A DNA stretch of 50,484 nt, taken from Streptomyces antimicrobicus (GTDB lineage: Bacteria > Actinomycetota > Actinomycetes > Streptomycetales > Streptomycetaceae). Within the stretch, counting starts at the first letter, position 1, and the number at the start of each line of letters is the position of its first letter. The notes beneath the pieces were generated by a model. The model did not search any database. It worked only from the letters and a program-made list of their open reading frames with translations, and was not told the DNA's origin. The position numbers and the translations under genes are program-made. Location of the stretch: the NCBI RefSeq assembly GCF_020532625.1, contig NZ_JAJAUY010000033.1, positions 1 through 50,484 of the forward strand. The letters run 5' to 3'. This document shows positions 26,449 through 33,223 of the stretch, one piece after another.

Positions 26449-27084
26449 ATGGCCCACACCGTGCCGCTGCCCCGCGTCGCGCCCGAGGACGAGTACGCCC
26501 ACTGGTACGAGCAGGTGCTCGGCTGGCCCGTGGTGGGCGGTCCGCCCGCCCAGCTGGCCACCGGGACGCTGTTCGACGTGCTGGAGGTGCCGGCCGACGC
26601 CGGGGTGCGGCTGCTGCACCGTGCCGTGGCCACCGGTCCGGTGGCGCGGATGGGGCGCAGGATGCGGTTCCTGGTCGCCGCGGGCAGTGCGGAGGAGCTC
26701 GACGGGCTCCTCGACTGGCTGGAATGGGGCGGGGTCGCCCTGGACCTGACCGCCCTGGGTGCGGGTGGCCGGATCACCGCCCCGGCGCCCCCCGGTCGGG
26801 GTGGCCACGGGGGTCCCGGCGGGCGGAGCGGCGCGGCCGGGGCGGTACGTCCCGGAGGGACCGCCGTGTGGCTGCGCCCCCCCGGTCCGGGATGCGAGGC
26901 GTCACTGCCCGGGCTGTCCTCGCGGGGCCCGGGGGCCGGGCCCGCCGCCGCGTCCGGCCTGGTGCGCCTGGTCGGCGCGGCGGCCACCGAGTGCCACCGG
27001 GCCCGCCTGGGGCGTACGGCGGCGCACTCGGCCGCTCGTACGGCCCCGCGGGCCGTGTCCGGTCGGGCTCAGCGGTTCTCGTAG
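26449..27084 (+). CDS. Conserved Streptomyces hypothetical protein (Prim-Pol-like remnant?)
   Basis: 211 residues. The first ~105 form a compact domain ('YAHWYEQVLGWPVVGGPPAQ', 'LATGTLFDVLEVPADAGVRL', 'FLVAAGSAEELDGLLDWLEW'). I associate this with small Streptomyces proteins related to bifunctional primase/polymerase N-termini; that link is a memory-based guess. The middle is Gly/Pro-rich and low complexity. A second short block, 'GLVRLVGAAATECHRARLGR', looks conserved. The position between clpC and lsr2 is conserved in Streptomyces, which supports a real gene. Its 3' end overlaps the lsr2 3' end by 16 bp in the opposite direction. I cannot assign a function. Confidence 0.7.
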   Translation: MAHTVPLPRVAPEDEYAHWYEQVLGWPVVGGPPAQLATGTLFDVLEVPADAGVRLLHRAVATGPVARMGRRMRFLVAAGSAEELDGLLDWLEWGGVALDLTALGAGGRITAPAPPGRGGHGGPGGRSGAAGAVRPGGTAVWLRPPGPGCEASLPGLSSRGPGAGPAAASGLVRLVGAAATECHRARLGRTAAHSAARTAPRAVSGRAQRFS

Positions 27085-27401
27085 GCCTCGCGGATCTCCG
27101 CCGGGACGCGGCCCCGGTCGTTGACGTTCAGGCCCTGGGCCTTGGCCCAGGCGCGGATCTCGGCGGTGTCCGGGTTGCCGGACGACGCGGCCGCACGGCC
27201 CTTGCCGCGGCCGGCGGCGGCCCGGCCACCGGTGCGGCGACCGCTCTTGGTGTACGGCTCCAGCAGACCGCGGAGCTTTTCCGCGTTGGCGGTGGTGAGG
27301 TCGATCTCGTAGGTCTTGCCATCCAGCGCGAACGTCACGGTCTCGTCCGCCTCGCCACCGTCGAGGTCGTCGACAAGAAGGACCTGAACCTTCTGTGCCA
27401 C
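27069..27401 (-). CDS. lsr2: Lsr2 nucleoid-associated xenogeneic silencer
   Basis: Lsr2 bridges AT-rich DNA and silences foreign or specialised-metabolite genes, acting like H-NS. The 110-residue product has the N-terminal dimerisation domain ('QKVQVLLVDDLDGGEA', 'VTFALDGKTYEIDLT') and a basic linker ('KSGRRTGGRAAAGRGKGR'). The C-terminal DNA-binding domain has the AT-hook-like core 'RGRVP' inside 'NVNDRGRVPAEIREAYENR'. I start it at GTG 27399-27401, where AAAGGAAA lies just upstream on the coding strand. A frame extending to 27560 has no support. The short overlap with the convergent gene means antisense transcripts could touch both 3' ends. Confidence 0.96.
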   Translation of the reverse strand: MAQKVQVLLVDDLDGGEADETVTFALDGKTYEIDLTTANAEKLRGLLEPYTKSGRRTGGRAAAGRGKGRAAASSGNPDTAEIRAWAKAQGLNVNDRGRVPAEIREAYENR

Positions 27402-27564
27402 CGGATTTCCTTTCATCGAAAAAGCAGTACGCGGAAAGGAAACCGCTTTCTCGGGAAAAACACAAACCCCCCGGGAGAGGTTCAGGGGCGGAACAGGGCG
27501 GGAAACGTACGCGATTCGGACATAGGCCACAGGCGGGCGGCGCGCGGAAAAGCCGCGCACCCGA

Positions 27565-28110
27565 TCACAGGTGCAGAAGCATCCGGCTGTTGCCCAAGGT
27601 GTTCGGCTTCACTCGTTCGAGGCCGAGGAACTCGGCGACGCCCTCGTCATAGGAACGCAGGAGCTCGGTGTAGACATCGGTGTCCACGGGGGTCTCGCCG
27701 ATCTCGACGAAGCCGTGCTTGGCGAAGAACTCCACTTCGAAGGTCAGGCAGAATACCCGCCGCACCGCCAGCTCCCGGGCCGTCTGCAACAACCGGCCGA
27801 GCAGCTGGTGACCGACTCCCGCCCCCCGCAACTCGCGGTCGACCGCCAGAGTGCGCACCTCGGCGAGGTCTTCCCACATCACGTGAAGGGCGCCGCAGCC
27901 GACCACCGTGCCGTCGGAGTCCCGTTCCGCGACCCAGAACTCCTGGATGTCCTCGTAAAGCGTCACCGGTGCTTTGTCGAGCAGGATCCGGTCCTGCACG
28001 TACTGGTTCAGCAGCCGGCGCAGCGCCGGAACGTCCAAGGTGCGGGCGCGCCGGATCGTGACGGATTTTGCGTCCGCGCCAGGAGCGGGAACTCGCGCTT
28101 CGTCTTCCAT
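27565..28110 (-). CDS. argA: N-acetylglutamate synthase (short GNAT type)
   Basis: A 181-residue stand-alone GNAT enzyme that makes N-acetylglutamate for arginine synthesis. It matches my memory of M. tuberculosis ArgA (Rv2747) closely: 'VTIRRARTLDVPALRRLLN', 'TLYEDIQEFWVAE', 'VVGCGALHVMWEDLAEVRTL', the acetyl-CoA loop 'RGAGVGHQLLGRLL', 'FCLTFEVEFFAKHGF', and the end 'VKPNTLGNSRMLL'. It lacks the kinase-like domain of E. coli ArgA. It starts 9 bp after the BlaI-type gene ends on the same strand, so they form an operon, though a link between that repressor and arginine is not obvious. Confidence 0.92.
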   Translation of the reverse strand: MEDEARVPAPGADAKSVTIRRARTLDVPALRRLLNQYVQDRILLDKAPVTLYEDIQEFWVAERDSDGTVVGCGALHVMWEDLAEVRTLAVDRELRGAGVGHQLLGRLLQTARELAVRRVFCLTFEVEFFAKHGFVEIGETPVDTDVYTELLRSYDEGVAEFLGLERVKPNTLGNSRMLLHL

Positions 28111-28119
28111 GCCCGGACG

Positions 28120-28587
28120 CTATCGCCCCGCCCCGGGCGGCTCACCGCCGGAGTGCCCCTCCCCGGGCGGCTCCGCGGCCGGCGCCGGCTGCCCGGGCGG
28201 CCGTTCCTTGGGTTCCTGCTGCTCCTCGTCGCGCTGGACGAGGCGTACGGCGTCGCGCAGGGCCTCGCGCTGCTCCGGCGACATCATCCCGAAGAAGGCC
28301 ACGAGGGCGGCGGCGGGGTTGTCACTGGTGGCCCAGGCTTCGTTCATCAGTGCGGCCGAGTAGGCGGCGCGGGTGGAGACCGCGGTATATCGATAGGCGC
28401 GGCCTTCGGCCTCCCGGCGGACCCAGCCCTTCTGATGAAGATTGTCCATTACGGTCATGACCGTCGTGTATGCGATGGACCGTTCCTGCTGGAGGTCCTC
28501 CAGCACTTCCCGAACAGTGACCGGGCGGTTCCACTGCCACACCCGCGTCATGACGGCGTCTTCGAGTTCTCCCAAGGGGCGAGGCAC
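28120..28587 (-). CDS. BlaI/MecI/CopY-family transcriptional repressor
   Basis: 155 residues with the family winged helix ('PLGELEDAVMTRVWQWNRPV', 'TVREVLEDL', 'IAYTTVMTVMDNLHQKGWVR'), the wing 'REAEGRAYRYT', and a helical dimer part ('AALMNEAWATSDNPAAALVA', 'MSPEQREALRDAV'). The Pro/Glu-rich tail is unstructured. Family members repress beta-lactamase, copper or respiratory genes and are often inactivated by a membrane protease partner. No BlaR-type protease lies nearby. The start is GTG 28585-28587 behind a TATCGT box, inside GCAC-GATA-GTGC (28592-28603), a possible self-operator. Confidence 0.9.
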   Translation of the reverse strand: MPRPLGELEDAVMTRVWQWNRPVTVREVLEDLQQERSIAYTTVMTVMDNLHQKGWVRREAEGRAYRYTAVSTRAAYSAALMNEAWATSDNPAAALVAFFGMMSPEQREALRDAVRLVQRDEEQQEPKERPPGQPAPAAEPPGEGHSGGEPPGAGR

Positions 28588-28603
28588 AACAGCACGATAG
28601 TGC
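28585..28603 (-). promoter_or_regulatory. leaderless promoter -10 with palindrome for the blaI-type gene
   Basis: TATCGT (complement of 28594-28599) is 6 nt before the GTG. It lies within the small inverted repeat GCAC-GATA-GTGC (28592-28603). Confidence 0.45.
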
Positions 28604-28653
28604 GGGATGTCCGGGATTTCCCGGCCATCACCCCGGGGCGCACCACAAAAATC

Positions 28654-28682
28654 GGGCGCAGTCCCCGGAAGGGGCTGCGCCC
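28654..28682 (-). terminator. intrinsic terminator after the 55-residue membrane protein gene
   Basis: On the minus strand GGGCGCAG-CCCC-TTCC-GGGG-a-CTGCGCCC forms a 12-bp stem with one bulge, followed by GATTTTTG. It is the only T-tract terminator seen in the window, 7 bp after the gene's stop. Confidence 0.85.
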
Positions 28683-28688
28683 GGCGTC

Positions 28689-28856
28689 CTAGTCCTTGGC
28701 CTGTCGGGCGCTCTCGGCGCGGGCGAGGGCGGCGTCGACCGCCGCGTCCTCCTTGGCCTTGTTGGCACCGCCCTGGCTCTTCACGATCGTCCTGACGATC
28801 GCGATGAAGAACACGGCCATCACGAAGGGGGGAACGAGCGCGGATACGTAGTCCAT
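28689..28856 (-). CDS. Small single-pass membrane protein, 55 residues
   Basis: It starts at ATG (complement of 28854-28856) and ends at TAG. The first ~24 residues are a membrane helix ('VSALVPPFVMAVFFIAIVRT'), followed by a charged, Ala-rich cytoplasmic tail ('KAKEDAAVDAALARAESARQ') that looks alpha-helical. It has its own intrinsic terminator downstream. No function can be assigned. The codon bias matches the neighbours, and the gene is preceded by GGGGG, so it is likely real. Confidence 0.75.
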   Translation of the reverse strand: MDYVSALVPPFVMAVFFIAIVRTIVKSQGGANKAKEDAAVDAALARAESARQAKD

Positions 28857-28870
28857 GGCCCCCAGCGTAG

Positions 28871-29506
28871 CTACCCGGCCGCGCGCCGGGCCGCCGGGGG
28901 CGGAGTGGGCTTGCGGCGCGGCGGGAACACCTCACCGGGCGTCGGGATCGGCCGCTCCGGGCGGGGCGCCGGTTCCCGCGGCGCCGGCTTCGCCGGCTGC
29001 TCGGGCGCGGCCTCCTCCCCCTCCTTGCCGGGCCCCTTCCGGCCGGTCTCCCGCGCGCGGAGGTCCTTCCCGCCGGCCAGGGCCGTCAGCCGGGCCCGCG
29101 GTACGGCGGCCACCGCGGGGCGGGTGTCCAGGGCCAGCCGGGCGCAGTGGTCCAGCAGGCCGGCCGCGGCGGCGTTGCCGCGCAGGGCCCGCAGGGCGGC
29201 CAGGTCCTCGGAGCAGGGCCGGTAGCCGGCGCGCAGGGCGTCCTGGAGCAGCTCCAGGTAGCCGTGGAGGCTTCCGGGCAGGGCCCGCCGGTAACGCCCG
29301 AGGTCCTCGGCCAGGAAGGCTCTGAGCCGGCCGGCCTCGCGTACGGCTTCGTCGACCGCCTGCGCCAGGCGCAGGCAGTCCTGGACGTCGGTGGCGGGCA
29401 GGGGGGCCGTGGAGGACTGGAGGGCGTGGGCGAGGGAGCGCCGGAGCACGTGCAGCTCCGCCGCGCTGAACGCCATACCGCCGCGGGATCCGTAGGGCGT
29501 GGGCAT
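28871..29506 (-). CDS. Conserved Streptomyces hypothetical protein
   Basis: 211 residues. The first ~140 are mainly helical and Ala/Leu/Arg-rich ('MAFSAAELHVLRRSLAHALQ', 'DCLRLAQAVDEAVREAGRLR', 'LPGSLHGYLELLQDALRAGY'). The last ~70 are Pro/Arg/Glu-rich and disordered. There is no membrane segment, cysteine cluster or recognisable motif. I use ATG 29504-29506 because a TATCTT box ends 6 nt upstream on the coding strand. An internal ATG at 29476 is possible. It is probably co-transcribed with, or just upstream of, the 55-residue gene (14-bp gap). Confidence 0.75.
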   Translation of the reverse strand: MPTPYGSRGGMAFSAAELHVLRRSLAHALQSSTAPLPATDVQDCLRLAQAVDEAVREAGRLRAFLAEDLGRYRRALPGSLHGYLELLQDALRAGYRPCSEDLAALRALRGNAAAAGLLDHCARLALDTRPAVAAVPRARLTALAGGKDLRARETGRKGPGKEGEEAAPEQPAKPAPREPAPRPERPIPTPGEVFPPRRKPTPPPAARRAAG

Positions 29507-29518
29507 GGGGCGAAGATA
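29504..29518 (-). promoter_or_regulatory. leaderless promoter -10 for the 211-residue hypothetical
   Basis: TATCTT (complement of 29513-29518) ends 6 nt before the ATG. Confidence 0.45.
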
Positions 29519-29639
29519 CGCGCTAATCGGACAAAATCCCCCTACGTCACCCGTCCCGGCGCGGCGTGTCACCCGTGGGGACGATTGACAGGAATCCCCG
29601 ACAAATGGGGCAGATGCGGGCGTCGGGACCGCAGGCGGC

Positions 29640-30392
29640 TCACTCGACGCTGAACTCGTAGGCGATCTCGGAGCGGATGTCGGCCAGCACGATGTCGGCC
29701 GTCTCCACCGGCCGCCCCGCCCCGTCGTAGTACGTCCGCTCGATCTCGGTGATCAGGTCGCCGATGCTGATGCCGAGCAGGTTGGCCTGCGCCTGGGTGG
29801 CCCGCGCCGGACGCGGGACCTCGACCGCCGAGGCCACGTCGATCCCGATCGAGCGCATCCGCTCCACCACGCCCCGGCCCTGCTGGCGACCCAGCTCGGG
29901 CAGTTCGATCGGCGTGCCCTGGGTGAGGGCCATCGGCTCCCACGAGCGGGACAGCTGCACGGGGCGGCCGTCGGCCAGGTACTCGTAGTCGGTCAGGACG
30001 CACAGGTCGCCCGGCTCGATCGCGAGCCGGGCCGCGATCGCCTCCGGCGCCGGCACCCGGGCCTGCGAGCGGGACTCGCAGGAGGCCGCCTGCCCCTGCG
30101 CGGCGACCTCGGCGGCGAACGGGGCGCCCGCGCGGCCGGCCCGCCGCCGCGAGCGGACCAGGCGCAGCCGCTCGCGCGGCCGGCGCACGTAGGTGCCCGA
30201 GCCGGCGCGGCCCTCCAGGAAGCCTTCGATGATCAGCCGCTCCATGGCGCGCTGGGCGACGCTCTGCCCGACGGAGTACTCCTCGGCGAAGCGGGCACGG
30301 GAGGGCAGTTTCGCGCCGATCGGCCATTCTCCGGCCTCGATCCGGGCCCGGAGGGCGTCGGCCACCTGCAAGTACGCGTTCTCACGGGGCAT
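29640..30392 (-). CDS. GntR-family regulator, HutC/UTRA subfamily
   Basis: 250 residues. The N-terminal winged helix reads 'YLQVADALRARIEAGEWPIG', 'KLPSRARFAEEYSVGQSVAQ', 'RAMERLIIEGFLEGRAGSGT'. A UTRA ligand domain follows at ~95-245 ('CVLTDYEYLADGRPVQLSRS', 'IVLADIRSEIAYEFSV'). UTRA proteins bind small sugars, amino acids or similar effectors. Related GntR repressors (KorSA type) control transfer genes of Streptomyces integrative plasmids, and the divergent small genes would fit such a module, but no transfer or integrase gene is present. A palindrome in the 111-bp divergent gap is the probable operator. Confidence 0.9.
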   Translation of the reverse strand: MPRENAYLQVADALRARIEAGEWPIGAKLPSRARFAEEYSVGQSVAQRAMERLIIEGFLEGRAGSGTYVRRPRERLRLVRSRRRAGRAGAPFAAEVAAQGQAASCESRSQARVPAPEAIAARLAIEPGDLCVLTDYEYLADGRPVQLSRSWEPMALTQGTPIELPELGRQQGRGVVERMRSIGIDVASAVEVPRPARATQAQANLLGISIGDLITEIERTYYDGAGRPVETADIVLADIRSEIAYEFSVE

Positions 30393-30453
30393 TTGGGCCG
30401 TCCTGTCCCTACTCCAGCGGAGATTGACAAGCTAACCCATCAGGTTGAAGCTG

Positions 30454-30466
30454 AATGCTCAGCATT
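30454..30466. promoter_or_regulatory. GntR-type operator candidate AATGCT-C-AGCATT
   Basis: A perfect 13-bp palindrome in the divergent region. It immediately precedes and touches TACGAT (30466-30471), a good -10 for the rightward gene, so a bound repressor would block it. Confidence 0.55.
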
Positions 30467-30503
30467 ACGATGAGCGACAACGCGCTCACCGTGAGGGGGA
30501 CCT

Positions 30504-30743
30504 GTGTGCTCCGCCGAGGCCCAAGCCGCCGCCCTGACCGCCCTGCTCGCCGCCGCGACCGGCAGTGAGCCGCGGCTGGAGGCGACGCGCGACCTGATCC
30601 GCATCGAGGCGGACCTCCCGACGGAACTGGGCCCGACCACGCACGCGGCCATCCTCCAGGCGCTCGCGCAGGGCGCCCGCTACGGCCACCAGCGGACCCA
30701 CGGCGGTGCGGACACCGTCTGGGTCGAGATCGACAGGAGGTGA
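30504..30743 (+). CDS. Small conserved hypothetical protein (79 residues)
   Basis: It starts at GTG 30504 after a GAGGGGG ribosome site. The product is Ala-rich and helical with a central block 'GSEPRLEATRDLIRIEADLP' and ends 'GGADTVWVEIDRR'. No motif is recognised. It ends at TGA 30741-30743, and the AGGAGG for the next gene lies just before its stop, so the two are coupled. It is divergent from the GntR gene. Confidence 0.7.
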   Translation: MCSAEAQAAALTALLAAATGSEPRLEATRDLIRIEADLPTELGPTTHAAILQALAQGARYGHQRTHGGADTVWVEIDRR

Positions 30744-30747
30744 ACGA

Positions 30748-31059
30748 GTGATCACAGCCGAATTCGCCACGAGCCCGACCGACGTCACCACGTGCGAAGC
30801 GTGCTGGAAGGAGCCGGTCCAGGCGGCCCGCATCACCCCACGCAGCCCCCACCGCGACCTGCTGTGCGCGTCCTGCGCGGAGCAGGGCTACCCGGTCCGG
30901 GTGGAGCTGTTCCCGCCGCTCGGCGTCTACCGGCTCACCTGGGCGACGGTGACCATGGACAAGCACCGCAACCCCGGCTACCCCGAGCCCCCGCCGAACC
31001 CGGGCCCGCCGCTGCCGAGCCCCCCGCCGGCCCCCACCCCGGGCCGCCCGCCCGTCTGA
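30748..31059 (+). CDS. Small protein with a possible zinc ribbon (103 residues)
   Basis: The GTG start at 30748 follows AGGAGG at 30735-30740. Two C-x2-C pairs ('TTCEACWKEP' and 'LLCASCAEQG') are 25-30 residues apart and could bind one zinc. Then comes a short conserved-looking stretch ('GYPVRVELFPPLGVYRLTWA') and a long Pro-rich tail. It may bind DNA, RNA or protein, but nothing more specific can be said. Together with the upstream 79-residue gene it forms a two-gene operon, probably under GntR control. Confidence 0.7.
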   Translation: MITAEFATSPTDVTTCEACWKEPVQAARITPRSPHRDLLCASCAEQGYPVRVELFPPLGVYRLTWATVTMDKHRNPGYPEPPPNPGPPLPSPPPAPTPGRPPV

Positions 31060-31064
31060 CGGCC

Positions 31065-31102
31065 GCAGGGCCCCGGGCCGCCCCGGCGGCCCGGGGCCCT
31101 GC
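31065..31102. terminator. strong hairpin terminator after the zinc-ribbon gene
   Basis: Eighteen-bp perfect arms (GCAGGGCCCCGGGCCGCC and its complement) flank a CC centre. It lies 5 bp after the upstream stop and ends 12 bp before the GTG of the WYL gene. Confidence 0.8.
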
Positions 31103-31114
31103 GATCCTGGAGCG

Positions 31115-32194
31115 GTGAAGGCGAGCCGGTTGCTCTCGATCCTGCTGCTGCTCCAGACCCGGGAGCGGATGACCGCCGAGGAACTCGCGCGGGAGCTGGA
31201 GGTCTCCGTACGGACCGTCTACCGAGACGTCGAGGCGCTGGCCGCGTCCGGGGTGCCCGTCTACGGCGACGCCGGGCACCGCGGGGGCTACCGGCTGCTG
31301 GAGGGGTACCGGACCCGGCTGACCGGGCTCAGCGCGGGCGAGGCCGAGGCGCTGTTCCTGACCGGGCTGCCCGGCCCGGCCGCCCAGCTCGGCCTCGGAC
31401 CGGCGCTCGCCGCGGCCCAGTTGAAGCTGCGGGCGGCCCTGCCGGCCGCGCTGCGGGAGCAGGCCGACCGGATGCGGCGGCGGTTCCACCTGGACGCGCC
31501 CGGCTGGTACGCCGAGCACGTCGGCACCCCGTTCCTGGGCGAGGTCGCCGACGCCGTCTGGCACGGCCGGGAGATCGAGGTGCGCTACCGGCGGTGGAAG
31601 CAGCCGTTCGAGGTCGACCGCCGGCTCGCCCCCTACGGCCTCGTCCTCAAGGCGGGCCGCTGGTACCTGGTGGCACGCCCGGCGGGCGCGGAAGCGGCCG
31701 GACCCCGCACGTACCGGGTCGACCAGATCCTCGCCCTGACGACCACGCGGACCCCGGTGGACCTCCCCGAGGACTTCGACCTGGCCGCGCACTGGCGCGG
31801 CGCCCAGGCCGACTTCCACGCGCGGCTGCACCCCGAGGAGGTGCTGGTACGGCTCTCCCCCCGCGCGGCGGCGCAGCTCACGGGCGCCCAGGCCCGGGCC
31901 CTGGAGGCCACCGGACGCCCGGACCCCGACCACCCCGGCTGGACCCGCGCGACCCTCCCGGTCGAGTCCCACGCCCAGGCCCGGGCCCAGTTCCTGGCCC
32001 TGCCCGAGGACGCCGAAGTCCTGGGCCCCCCACCCCTGCGCGCCCAGATGCAGAAGGCAGCCCACACCCTGTCCACCCGCTACGGAACCCCGGGCCCCCG
32101 AAGCCCGGCCCCGGCGGGCGGCCGAGCGGGGCCAGACAGCCGACCGAGCGGGGCCGGGGGCGCAGGGTGGGGGTGTCCGGGACGTAAAGCGTGA
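31115..32194 (+). CDS. WYL-domain transcriptional regulator with a repeat-derived C-terminus
   Basis: 359 residues. The N-terminal helix-turn-helix reads 'SRLLSILLLLQTRERMTAEE', 'LARELEVSVRTVYRDVEALA', 'SGVPVYGDAGHRGGYRLLEG'. The WYL domain follows ('IEVRYRRWKQPFEVDRRLAP', 'YGLVLKAGRWYLVARP', 'YRVDQI'), then the WCX helical extension. WYL proteins sense nucleotides or nucleic acids and include regulators of DNA-damage and anti-phage genes. The last ~35 residues (from 'TPGPRSPAPAGG') are coded by a GC-rich repeat and by the left arm of the 107-bp inverted-repeat element. The natural end was therefore probably near residue 325. It starts at GTG 31115. Confidence 0.88.
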   Translation: MKASRLLSILLLLQTRERMTAEELARELEVSVRTVYRDVEALAASGVPVYGDAGHRGGYRLLEGYRTRLTGLSAGEAEALFLTGLPGPAAQLGLGPALAAAQLKLRAALPAALREQADRMRRRFHLDAPGWYAEHVGTPFLGEVADAVWHGREIEVRYRRWKQPFEVDRRLAPYGLVLKAGRWYLVARPAGAEAAGPRTYRVDQILALTTTRTPVDLPEDFDLAAHWRGAQADFHARLHPEEVLVRLSPRAAAQLTGAQARALEATGRPDPDHPGWTRATLPVESHAQARAQFLALPEDAEVLGPPPLRAQMQKAAHTLSTRYGTPGPRSPAPAGGRAGPDSRPSGAGGAGWGCPGRKA

Positions 32195-32392
32195 TTTGTG
32201 GCGTGGTCACTGCACGAGATGCGGAATCAGCCGGACCGCCATAAATCATGCAGTCCCGGACACCCCCACCCGGAGCCCCCGGCCCCCCGAAGCCCGGCCA
32301 CGGCGGCCCCCGAAGCCCGGGCCCCGGCGGGCGGCCGAAGCCCGGCCACGGTGGGCGGCCGAAGCCCGGCCCCGGTGGGCGGCCGAGCGGGG
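32100..32392. repeat. GC-rich ~24-bp repeats on both sides of the hairpin element
   Basis: The 24-bp unit beginning GAAGCCCGGCC and ending GGGCGGCC occurs once on the left (32100-32123). On the right it occurs at 32312-32336 (25 bp), 32337-32360 and 32361-32384, with a partial copy at 32289. Both the left copy and the last right copy are followed by GAGCGGGG. The hairpin element at 32165-32271 sits between them. Confidence 0.8.
32165..32271. mobile_element. 107-bp inverted-repeat element (MITE-like or large hairpin)
   Basis: Nineteen-bp perfect terminal arms (GGGTGGGGGTGTCCGGGAC at 32165-32183 and its complement at 32253-32271) are followed inward by a second matching block (TGATTTgTGGCG / TGATTTaTGGCG). 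The centre is less GC-rich than its surroundings. No ORF or target-site duplication is clear. It lies between convergent genes and could also serve as their terminator. Confidence 0.5.
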
Positions 32393-32409
32393 GCACCCCC
32401 CGGGAGGCC

Positions 32410-33219
32410 TCAGTCGAAGTGCGGCGCGTTCCGCTCGTACACCAGGCGCAGCCCGATCAGCGTCAACCACGGCTCGTGGTCGTCGATGACCGAGGACTCG
32501 CCGAGCACCATCGGTGCGAGGCCACCCGTGGCGATGACGCGGACGTCGGCCGGGTCGCCGGCCGGGCCGACCAGCTCCCGGGCCATGCGGGCGGCCACGC
32601 CGTCGACCTGGCCGGCGAACCCGTAGACGACACCCGCCTGCATGGCCTCGACGGTGGACTTGCCGATGACGTTCCGCGGCCGGGCCAGCTCGATCTTGCG
32701 GAGCATCGCGCCGCGCATGCCGAGCGCCTCCATCGAGATCTCGATGCCCGGCGCGATGACGCCGCCGACGTACTCCCCGCGCGCCGACACGGCGTCGAAC
32801 GTGGTCGCCGTGCCGAAGTCGACCACGATCGCCGGGCCGCCGTAGAGCTCGACGGCCGCGCACGCGTTGATGATGCGGTCGGCGCCGACCTCCTTGGGGT
32901 TGTCCGTCAGGATCGGCACCCCCGTCTTGACGCCCGGCTCGACCAGCACCGCCGGCACGTCGCCGTAGTACCGCCGGGTGACCTCGCGCAGCTCGTGCAT
33001 GACCGCCGGCACGGTCGAGCAGATGGCGATGCCGTGGATGCCGTCGCCCAGCTCGCTGCCGAGCATCGGGTGCATGCCCATCAGGCCCTGCATCAGCACG
33101 GCCATCTCGTCGGCCGTGCGGCGCGGATCGGTCGACACCCGCCAGTGTTCGACGATCTCGTCGCCGTCGAACAGCCCCAGCACCGTCTGGCTGTTGCCCA
33201 CGTCGATGGTCAGCAGCAT
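32410..33219 (-). CDS. coaX: Type III pantothenate kinase
   Basis: CoaX phosphorylates pantothenate in the first step of CoA synthesis and is not inhibited by CoA. The 269-residue actin-like kinase has the family motifs 'IDVGNSQTVLGLFDGD' (phosphate loop), 'GADRIINACAAVELYG', and 'VVDFGTATTFDAVS' with the catalytic Asp region. 'GGVIAPGIEISMEAL' and 'VIATGGLAP' also fit. It is last in the operon, 4 bp after nadC, so cofactor genes for NAD and CoA are made together. Confidence 0.96.
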   Translation of the reverse strand: MLLTIDVGNSQTVLGLFDGDEIVEHWRVSTDPRRTADEMAVLMQGLMGMHPMLGSELGDGIHGIAICSTVPAVMHELREVTRRYYGDVPAVLVEPGVKTGVPILTDNPKEVGADRIINACAAVELYGGPAIVVDFGTATTFDAVSARGEYVGGVIAPGIEISMEALGMRGAMLRKIELARPRNVIGKSTVEAMQAGVVYGFAGQVDGVAARMARELVGPAGDPADVRVIATGGLAPMVLGESSVIDDHEPWLTLIGLRLVYERNAPHFD

Positions 33220-33223
33220 GGGG

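Noticed and set aside
28645..28690. Hairpin at 28654-28682 as a regulatory element for the blaI-type gene
   Set aside because: The T-run follows the stem on the minus strand right after the 55-residue gene, so termination of that gene explains it.
32165..32271. A small gene inside the 107-bp hairpin element
   Set aside because: No frame with a start, a ribosome site and more than about 20 codons fits within it.
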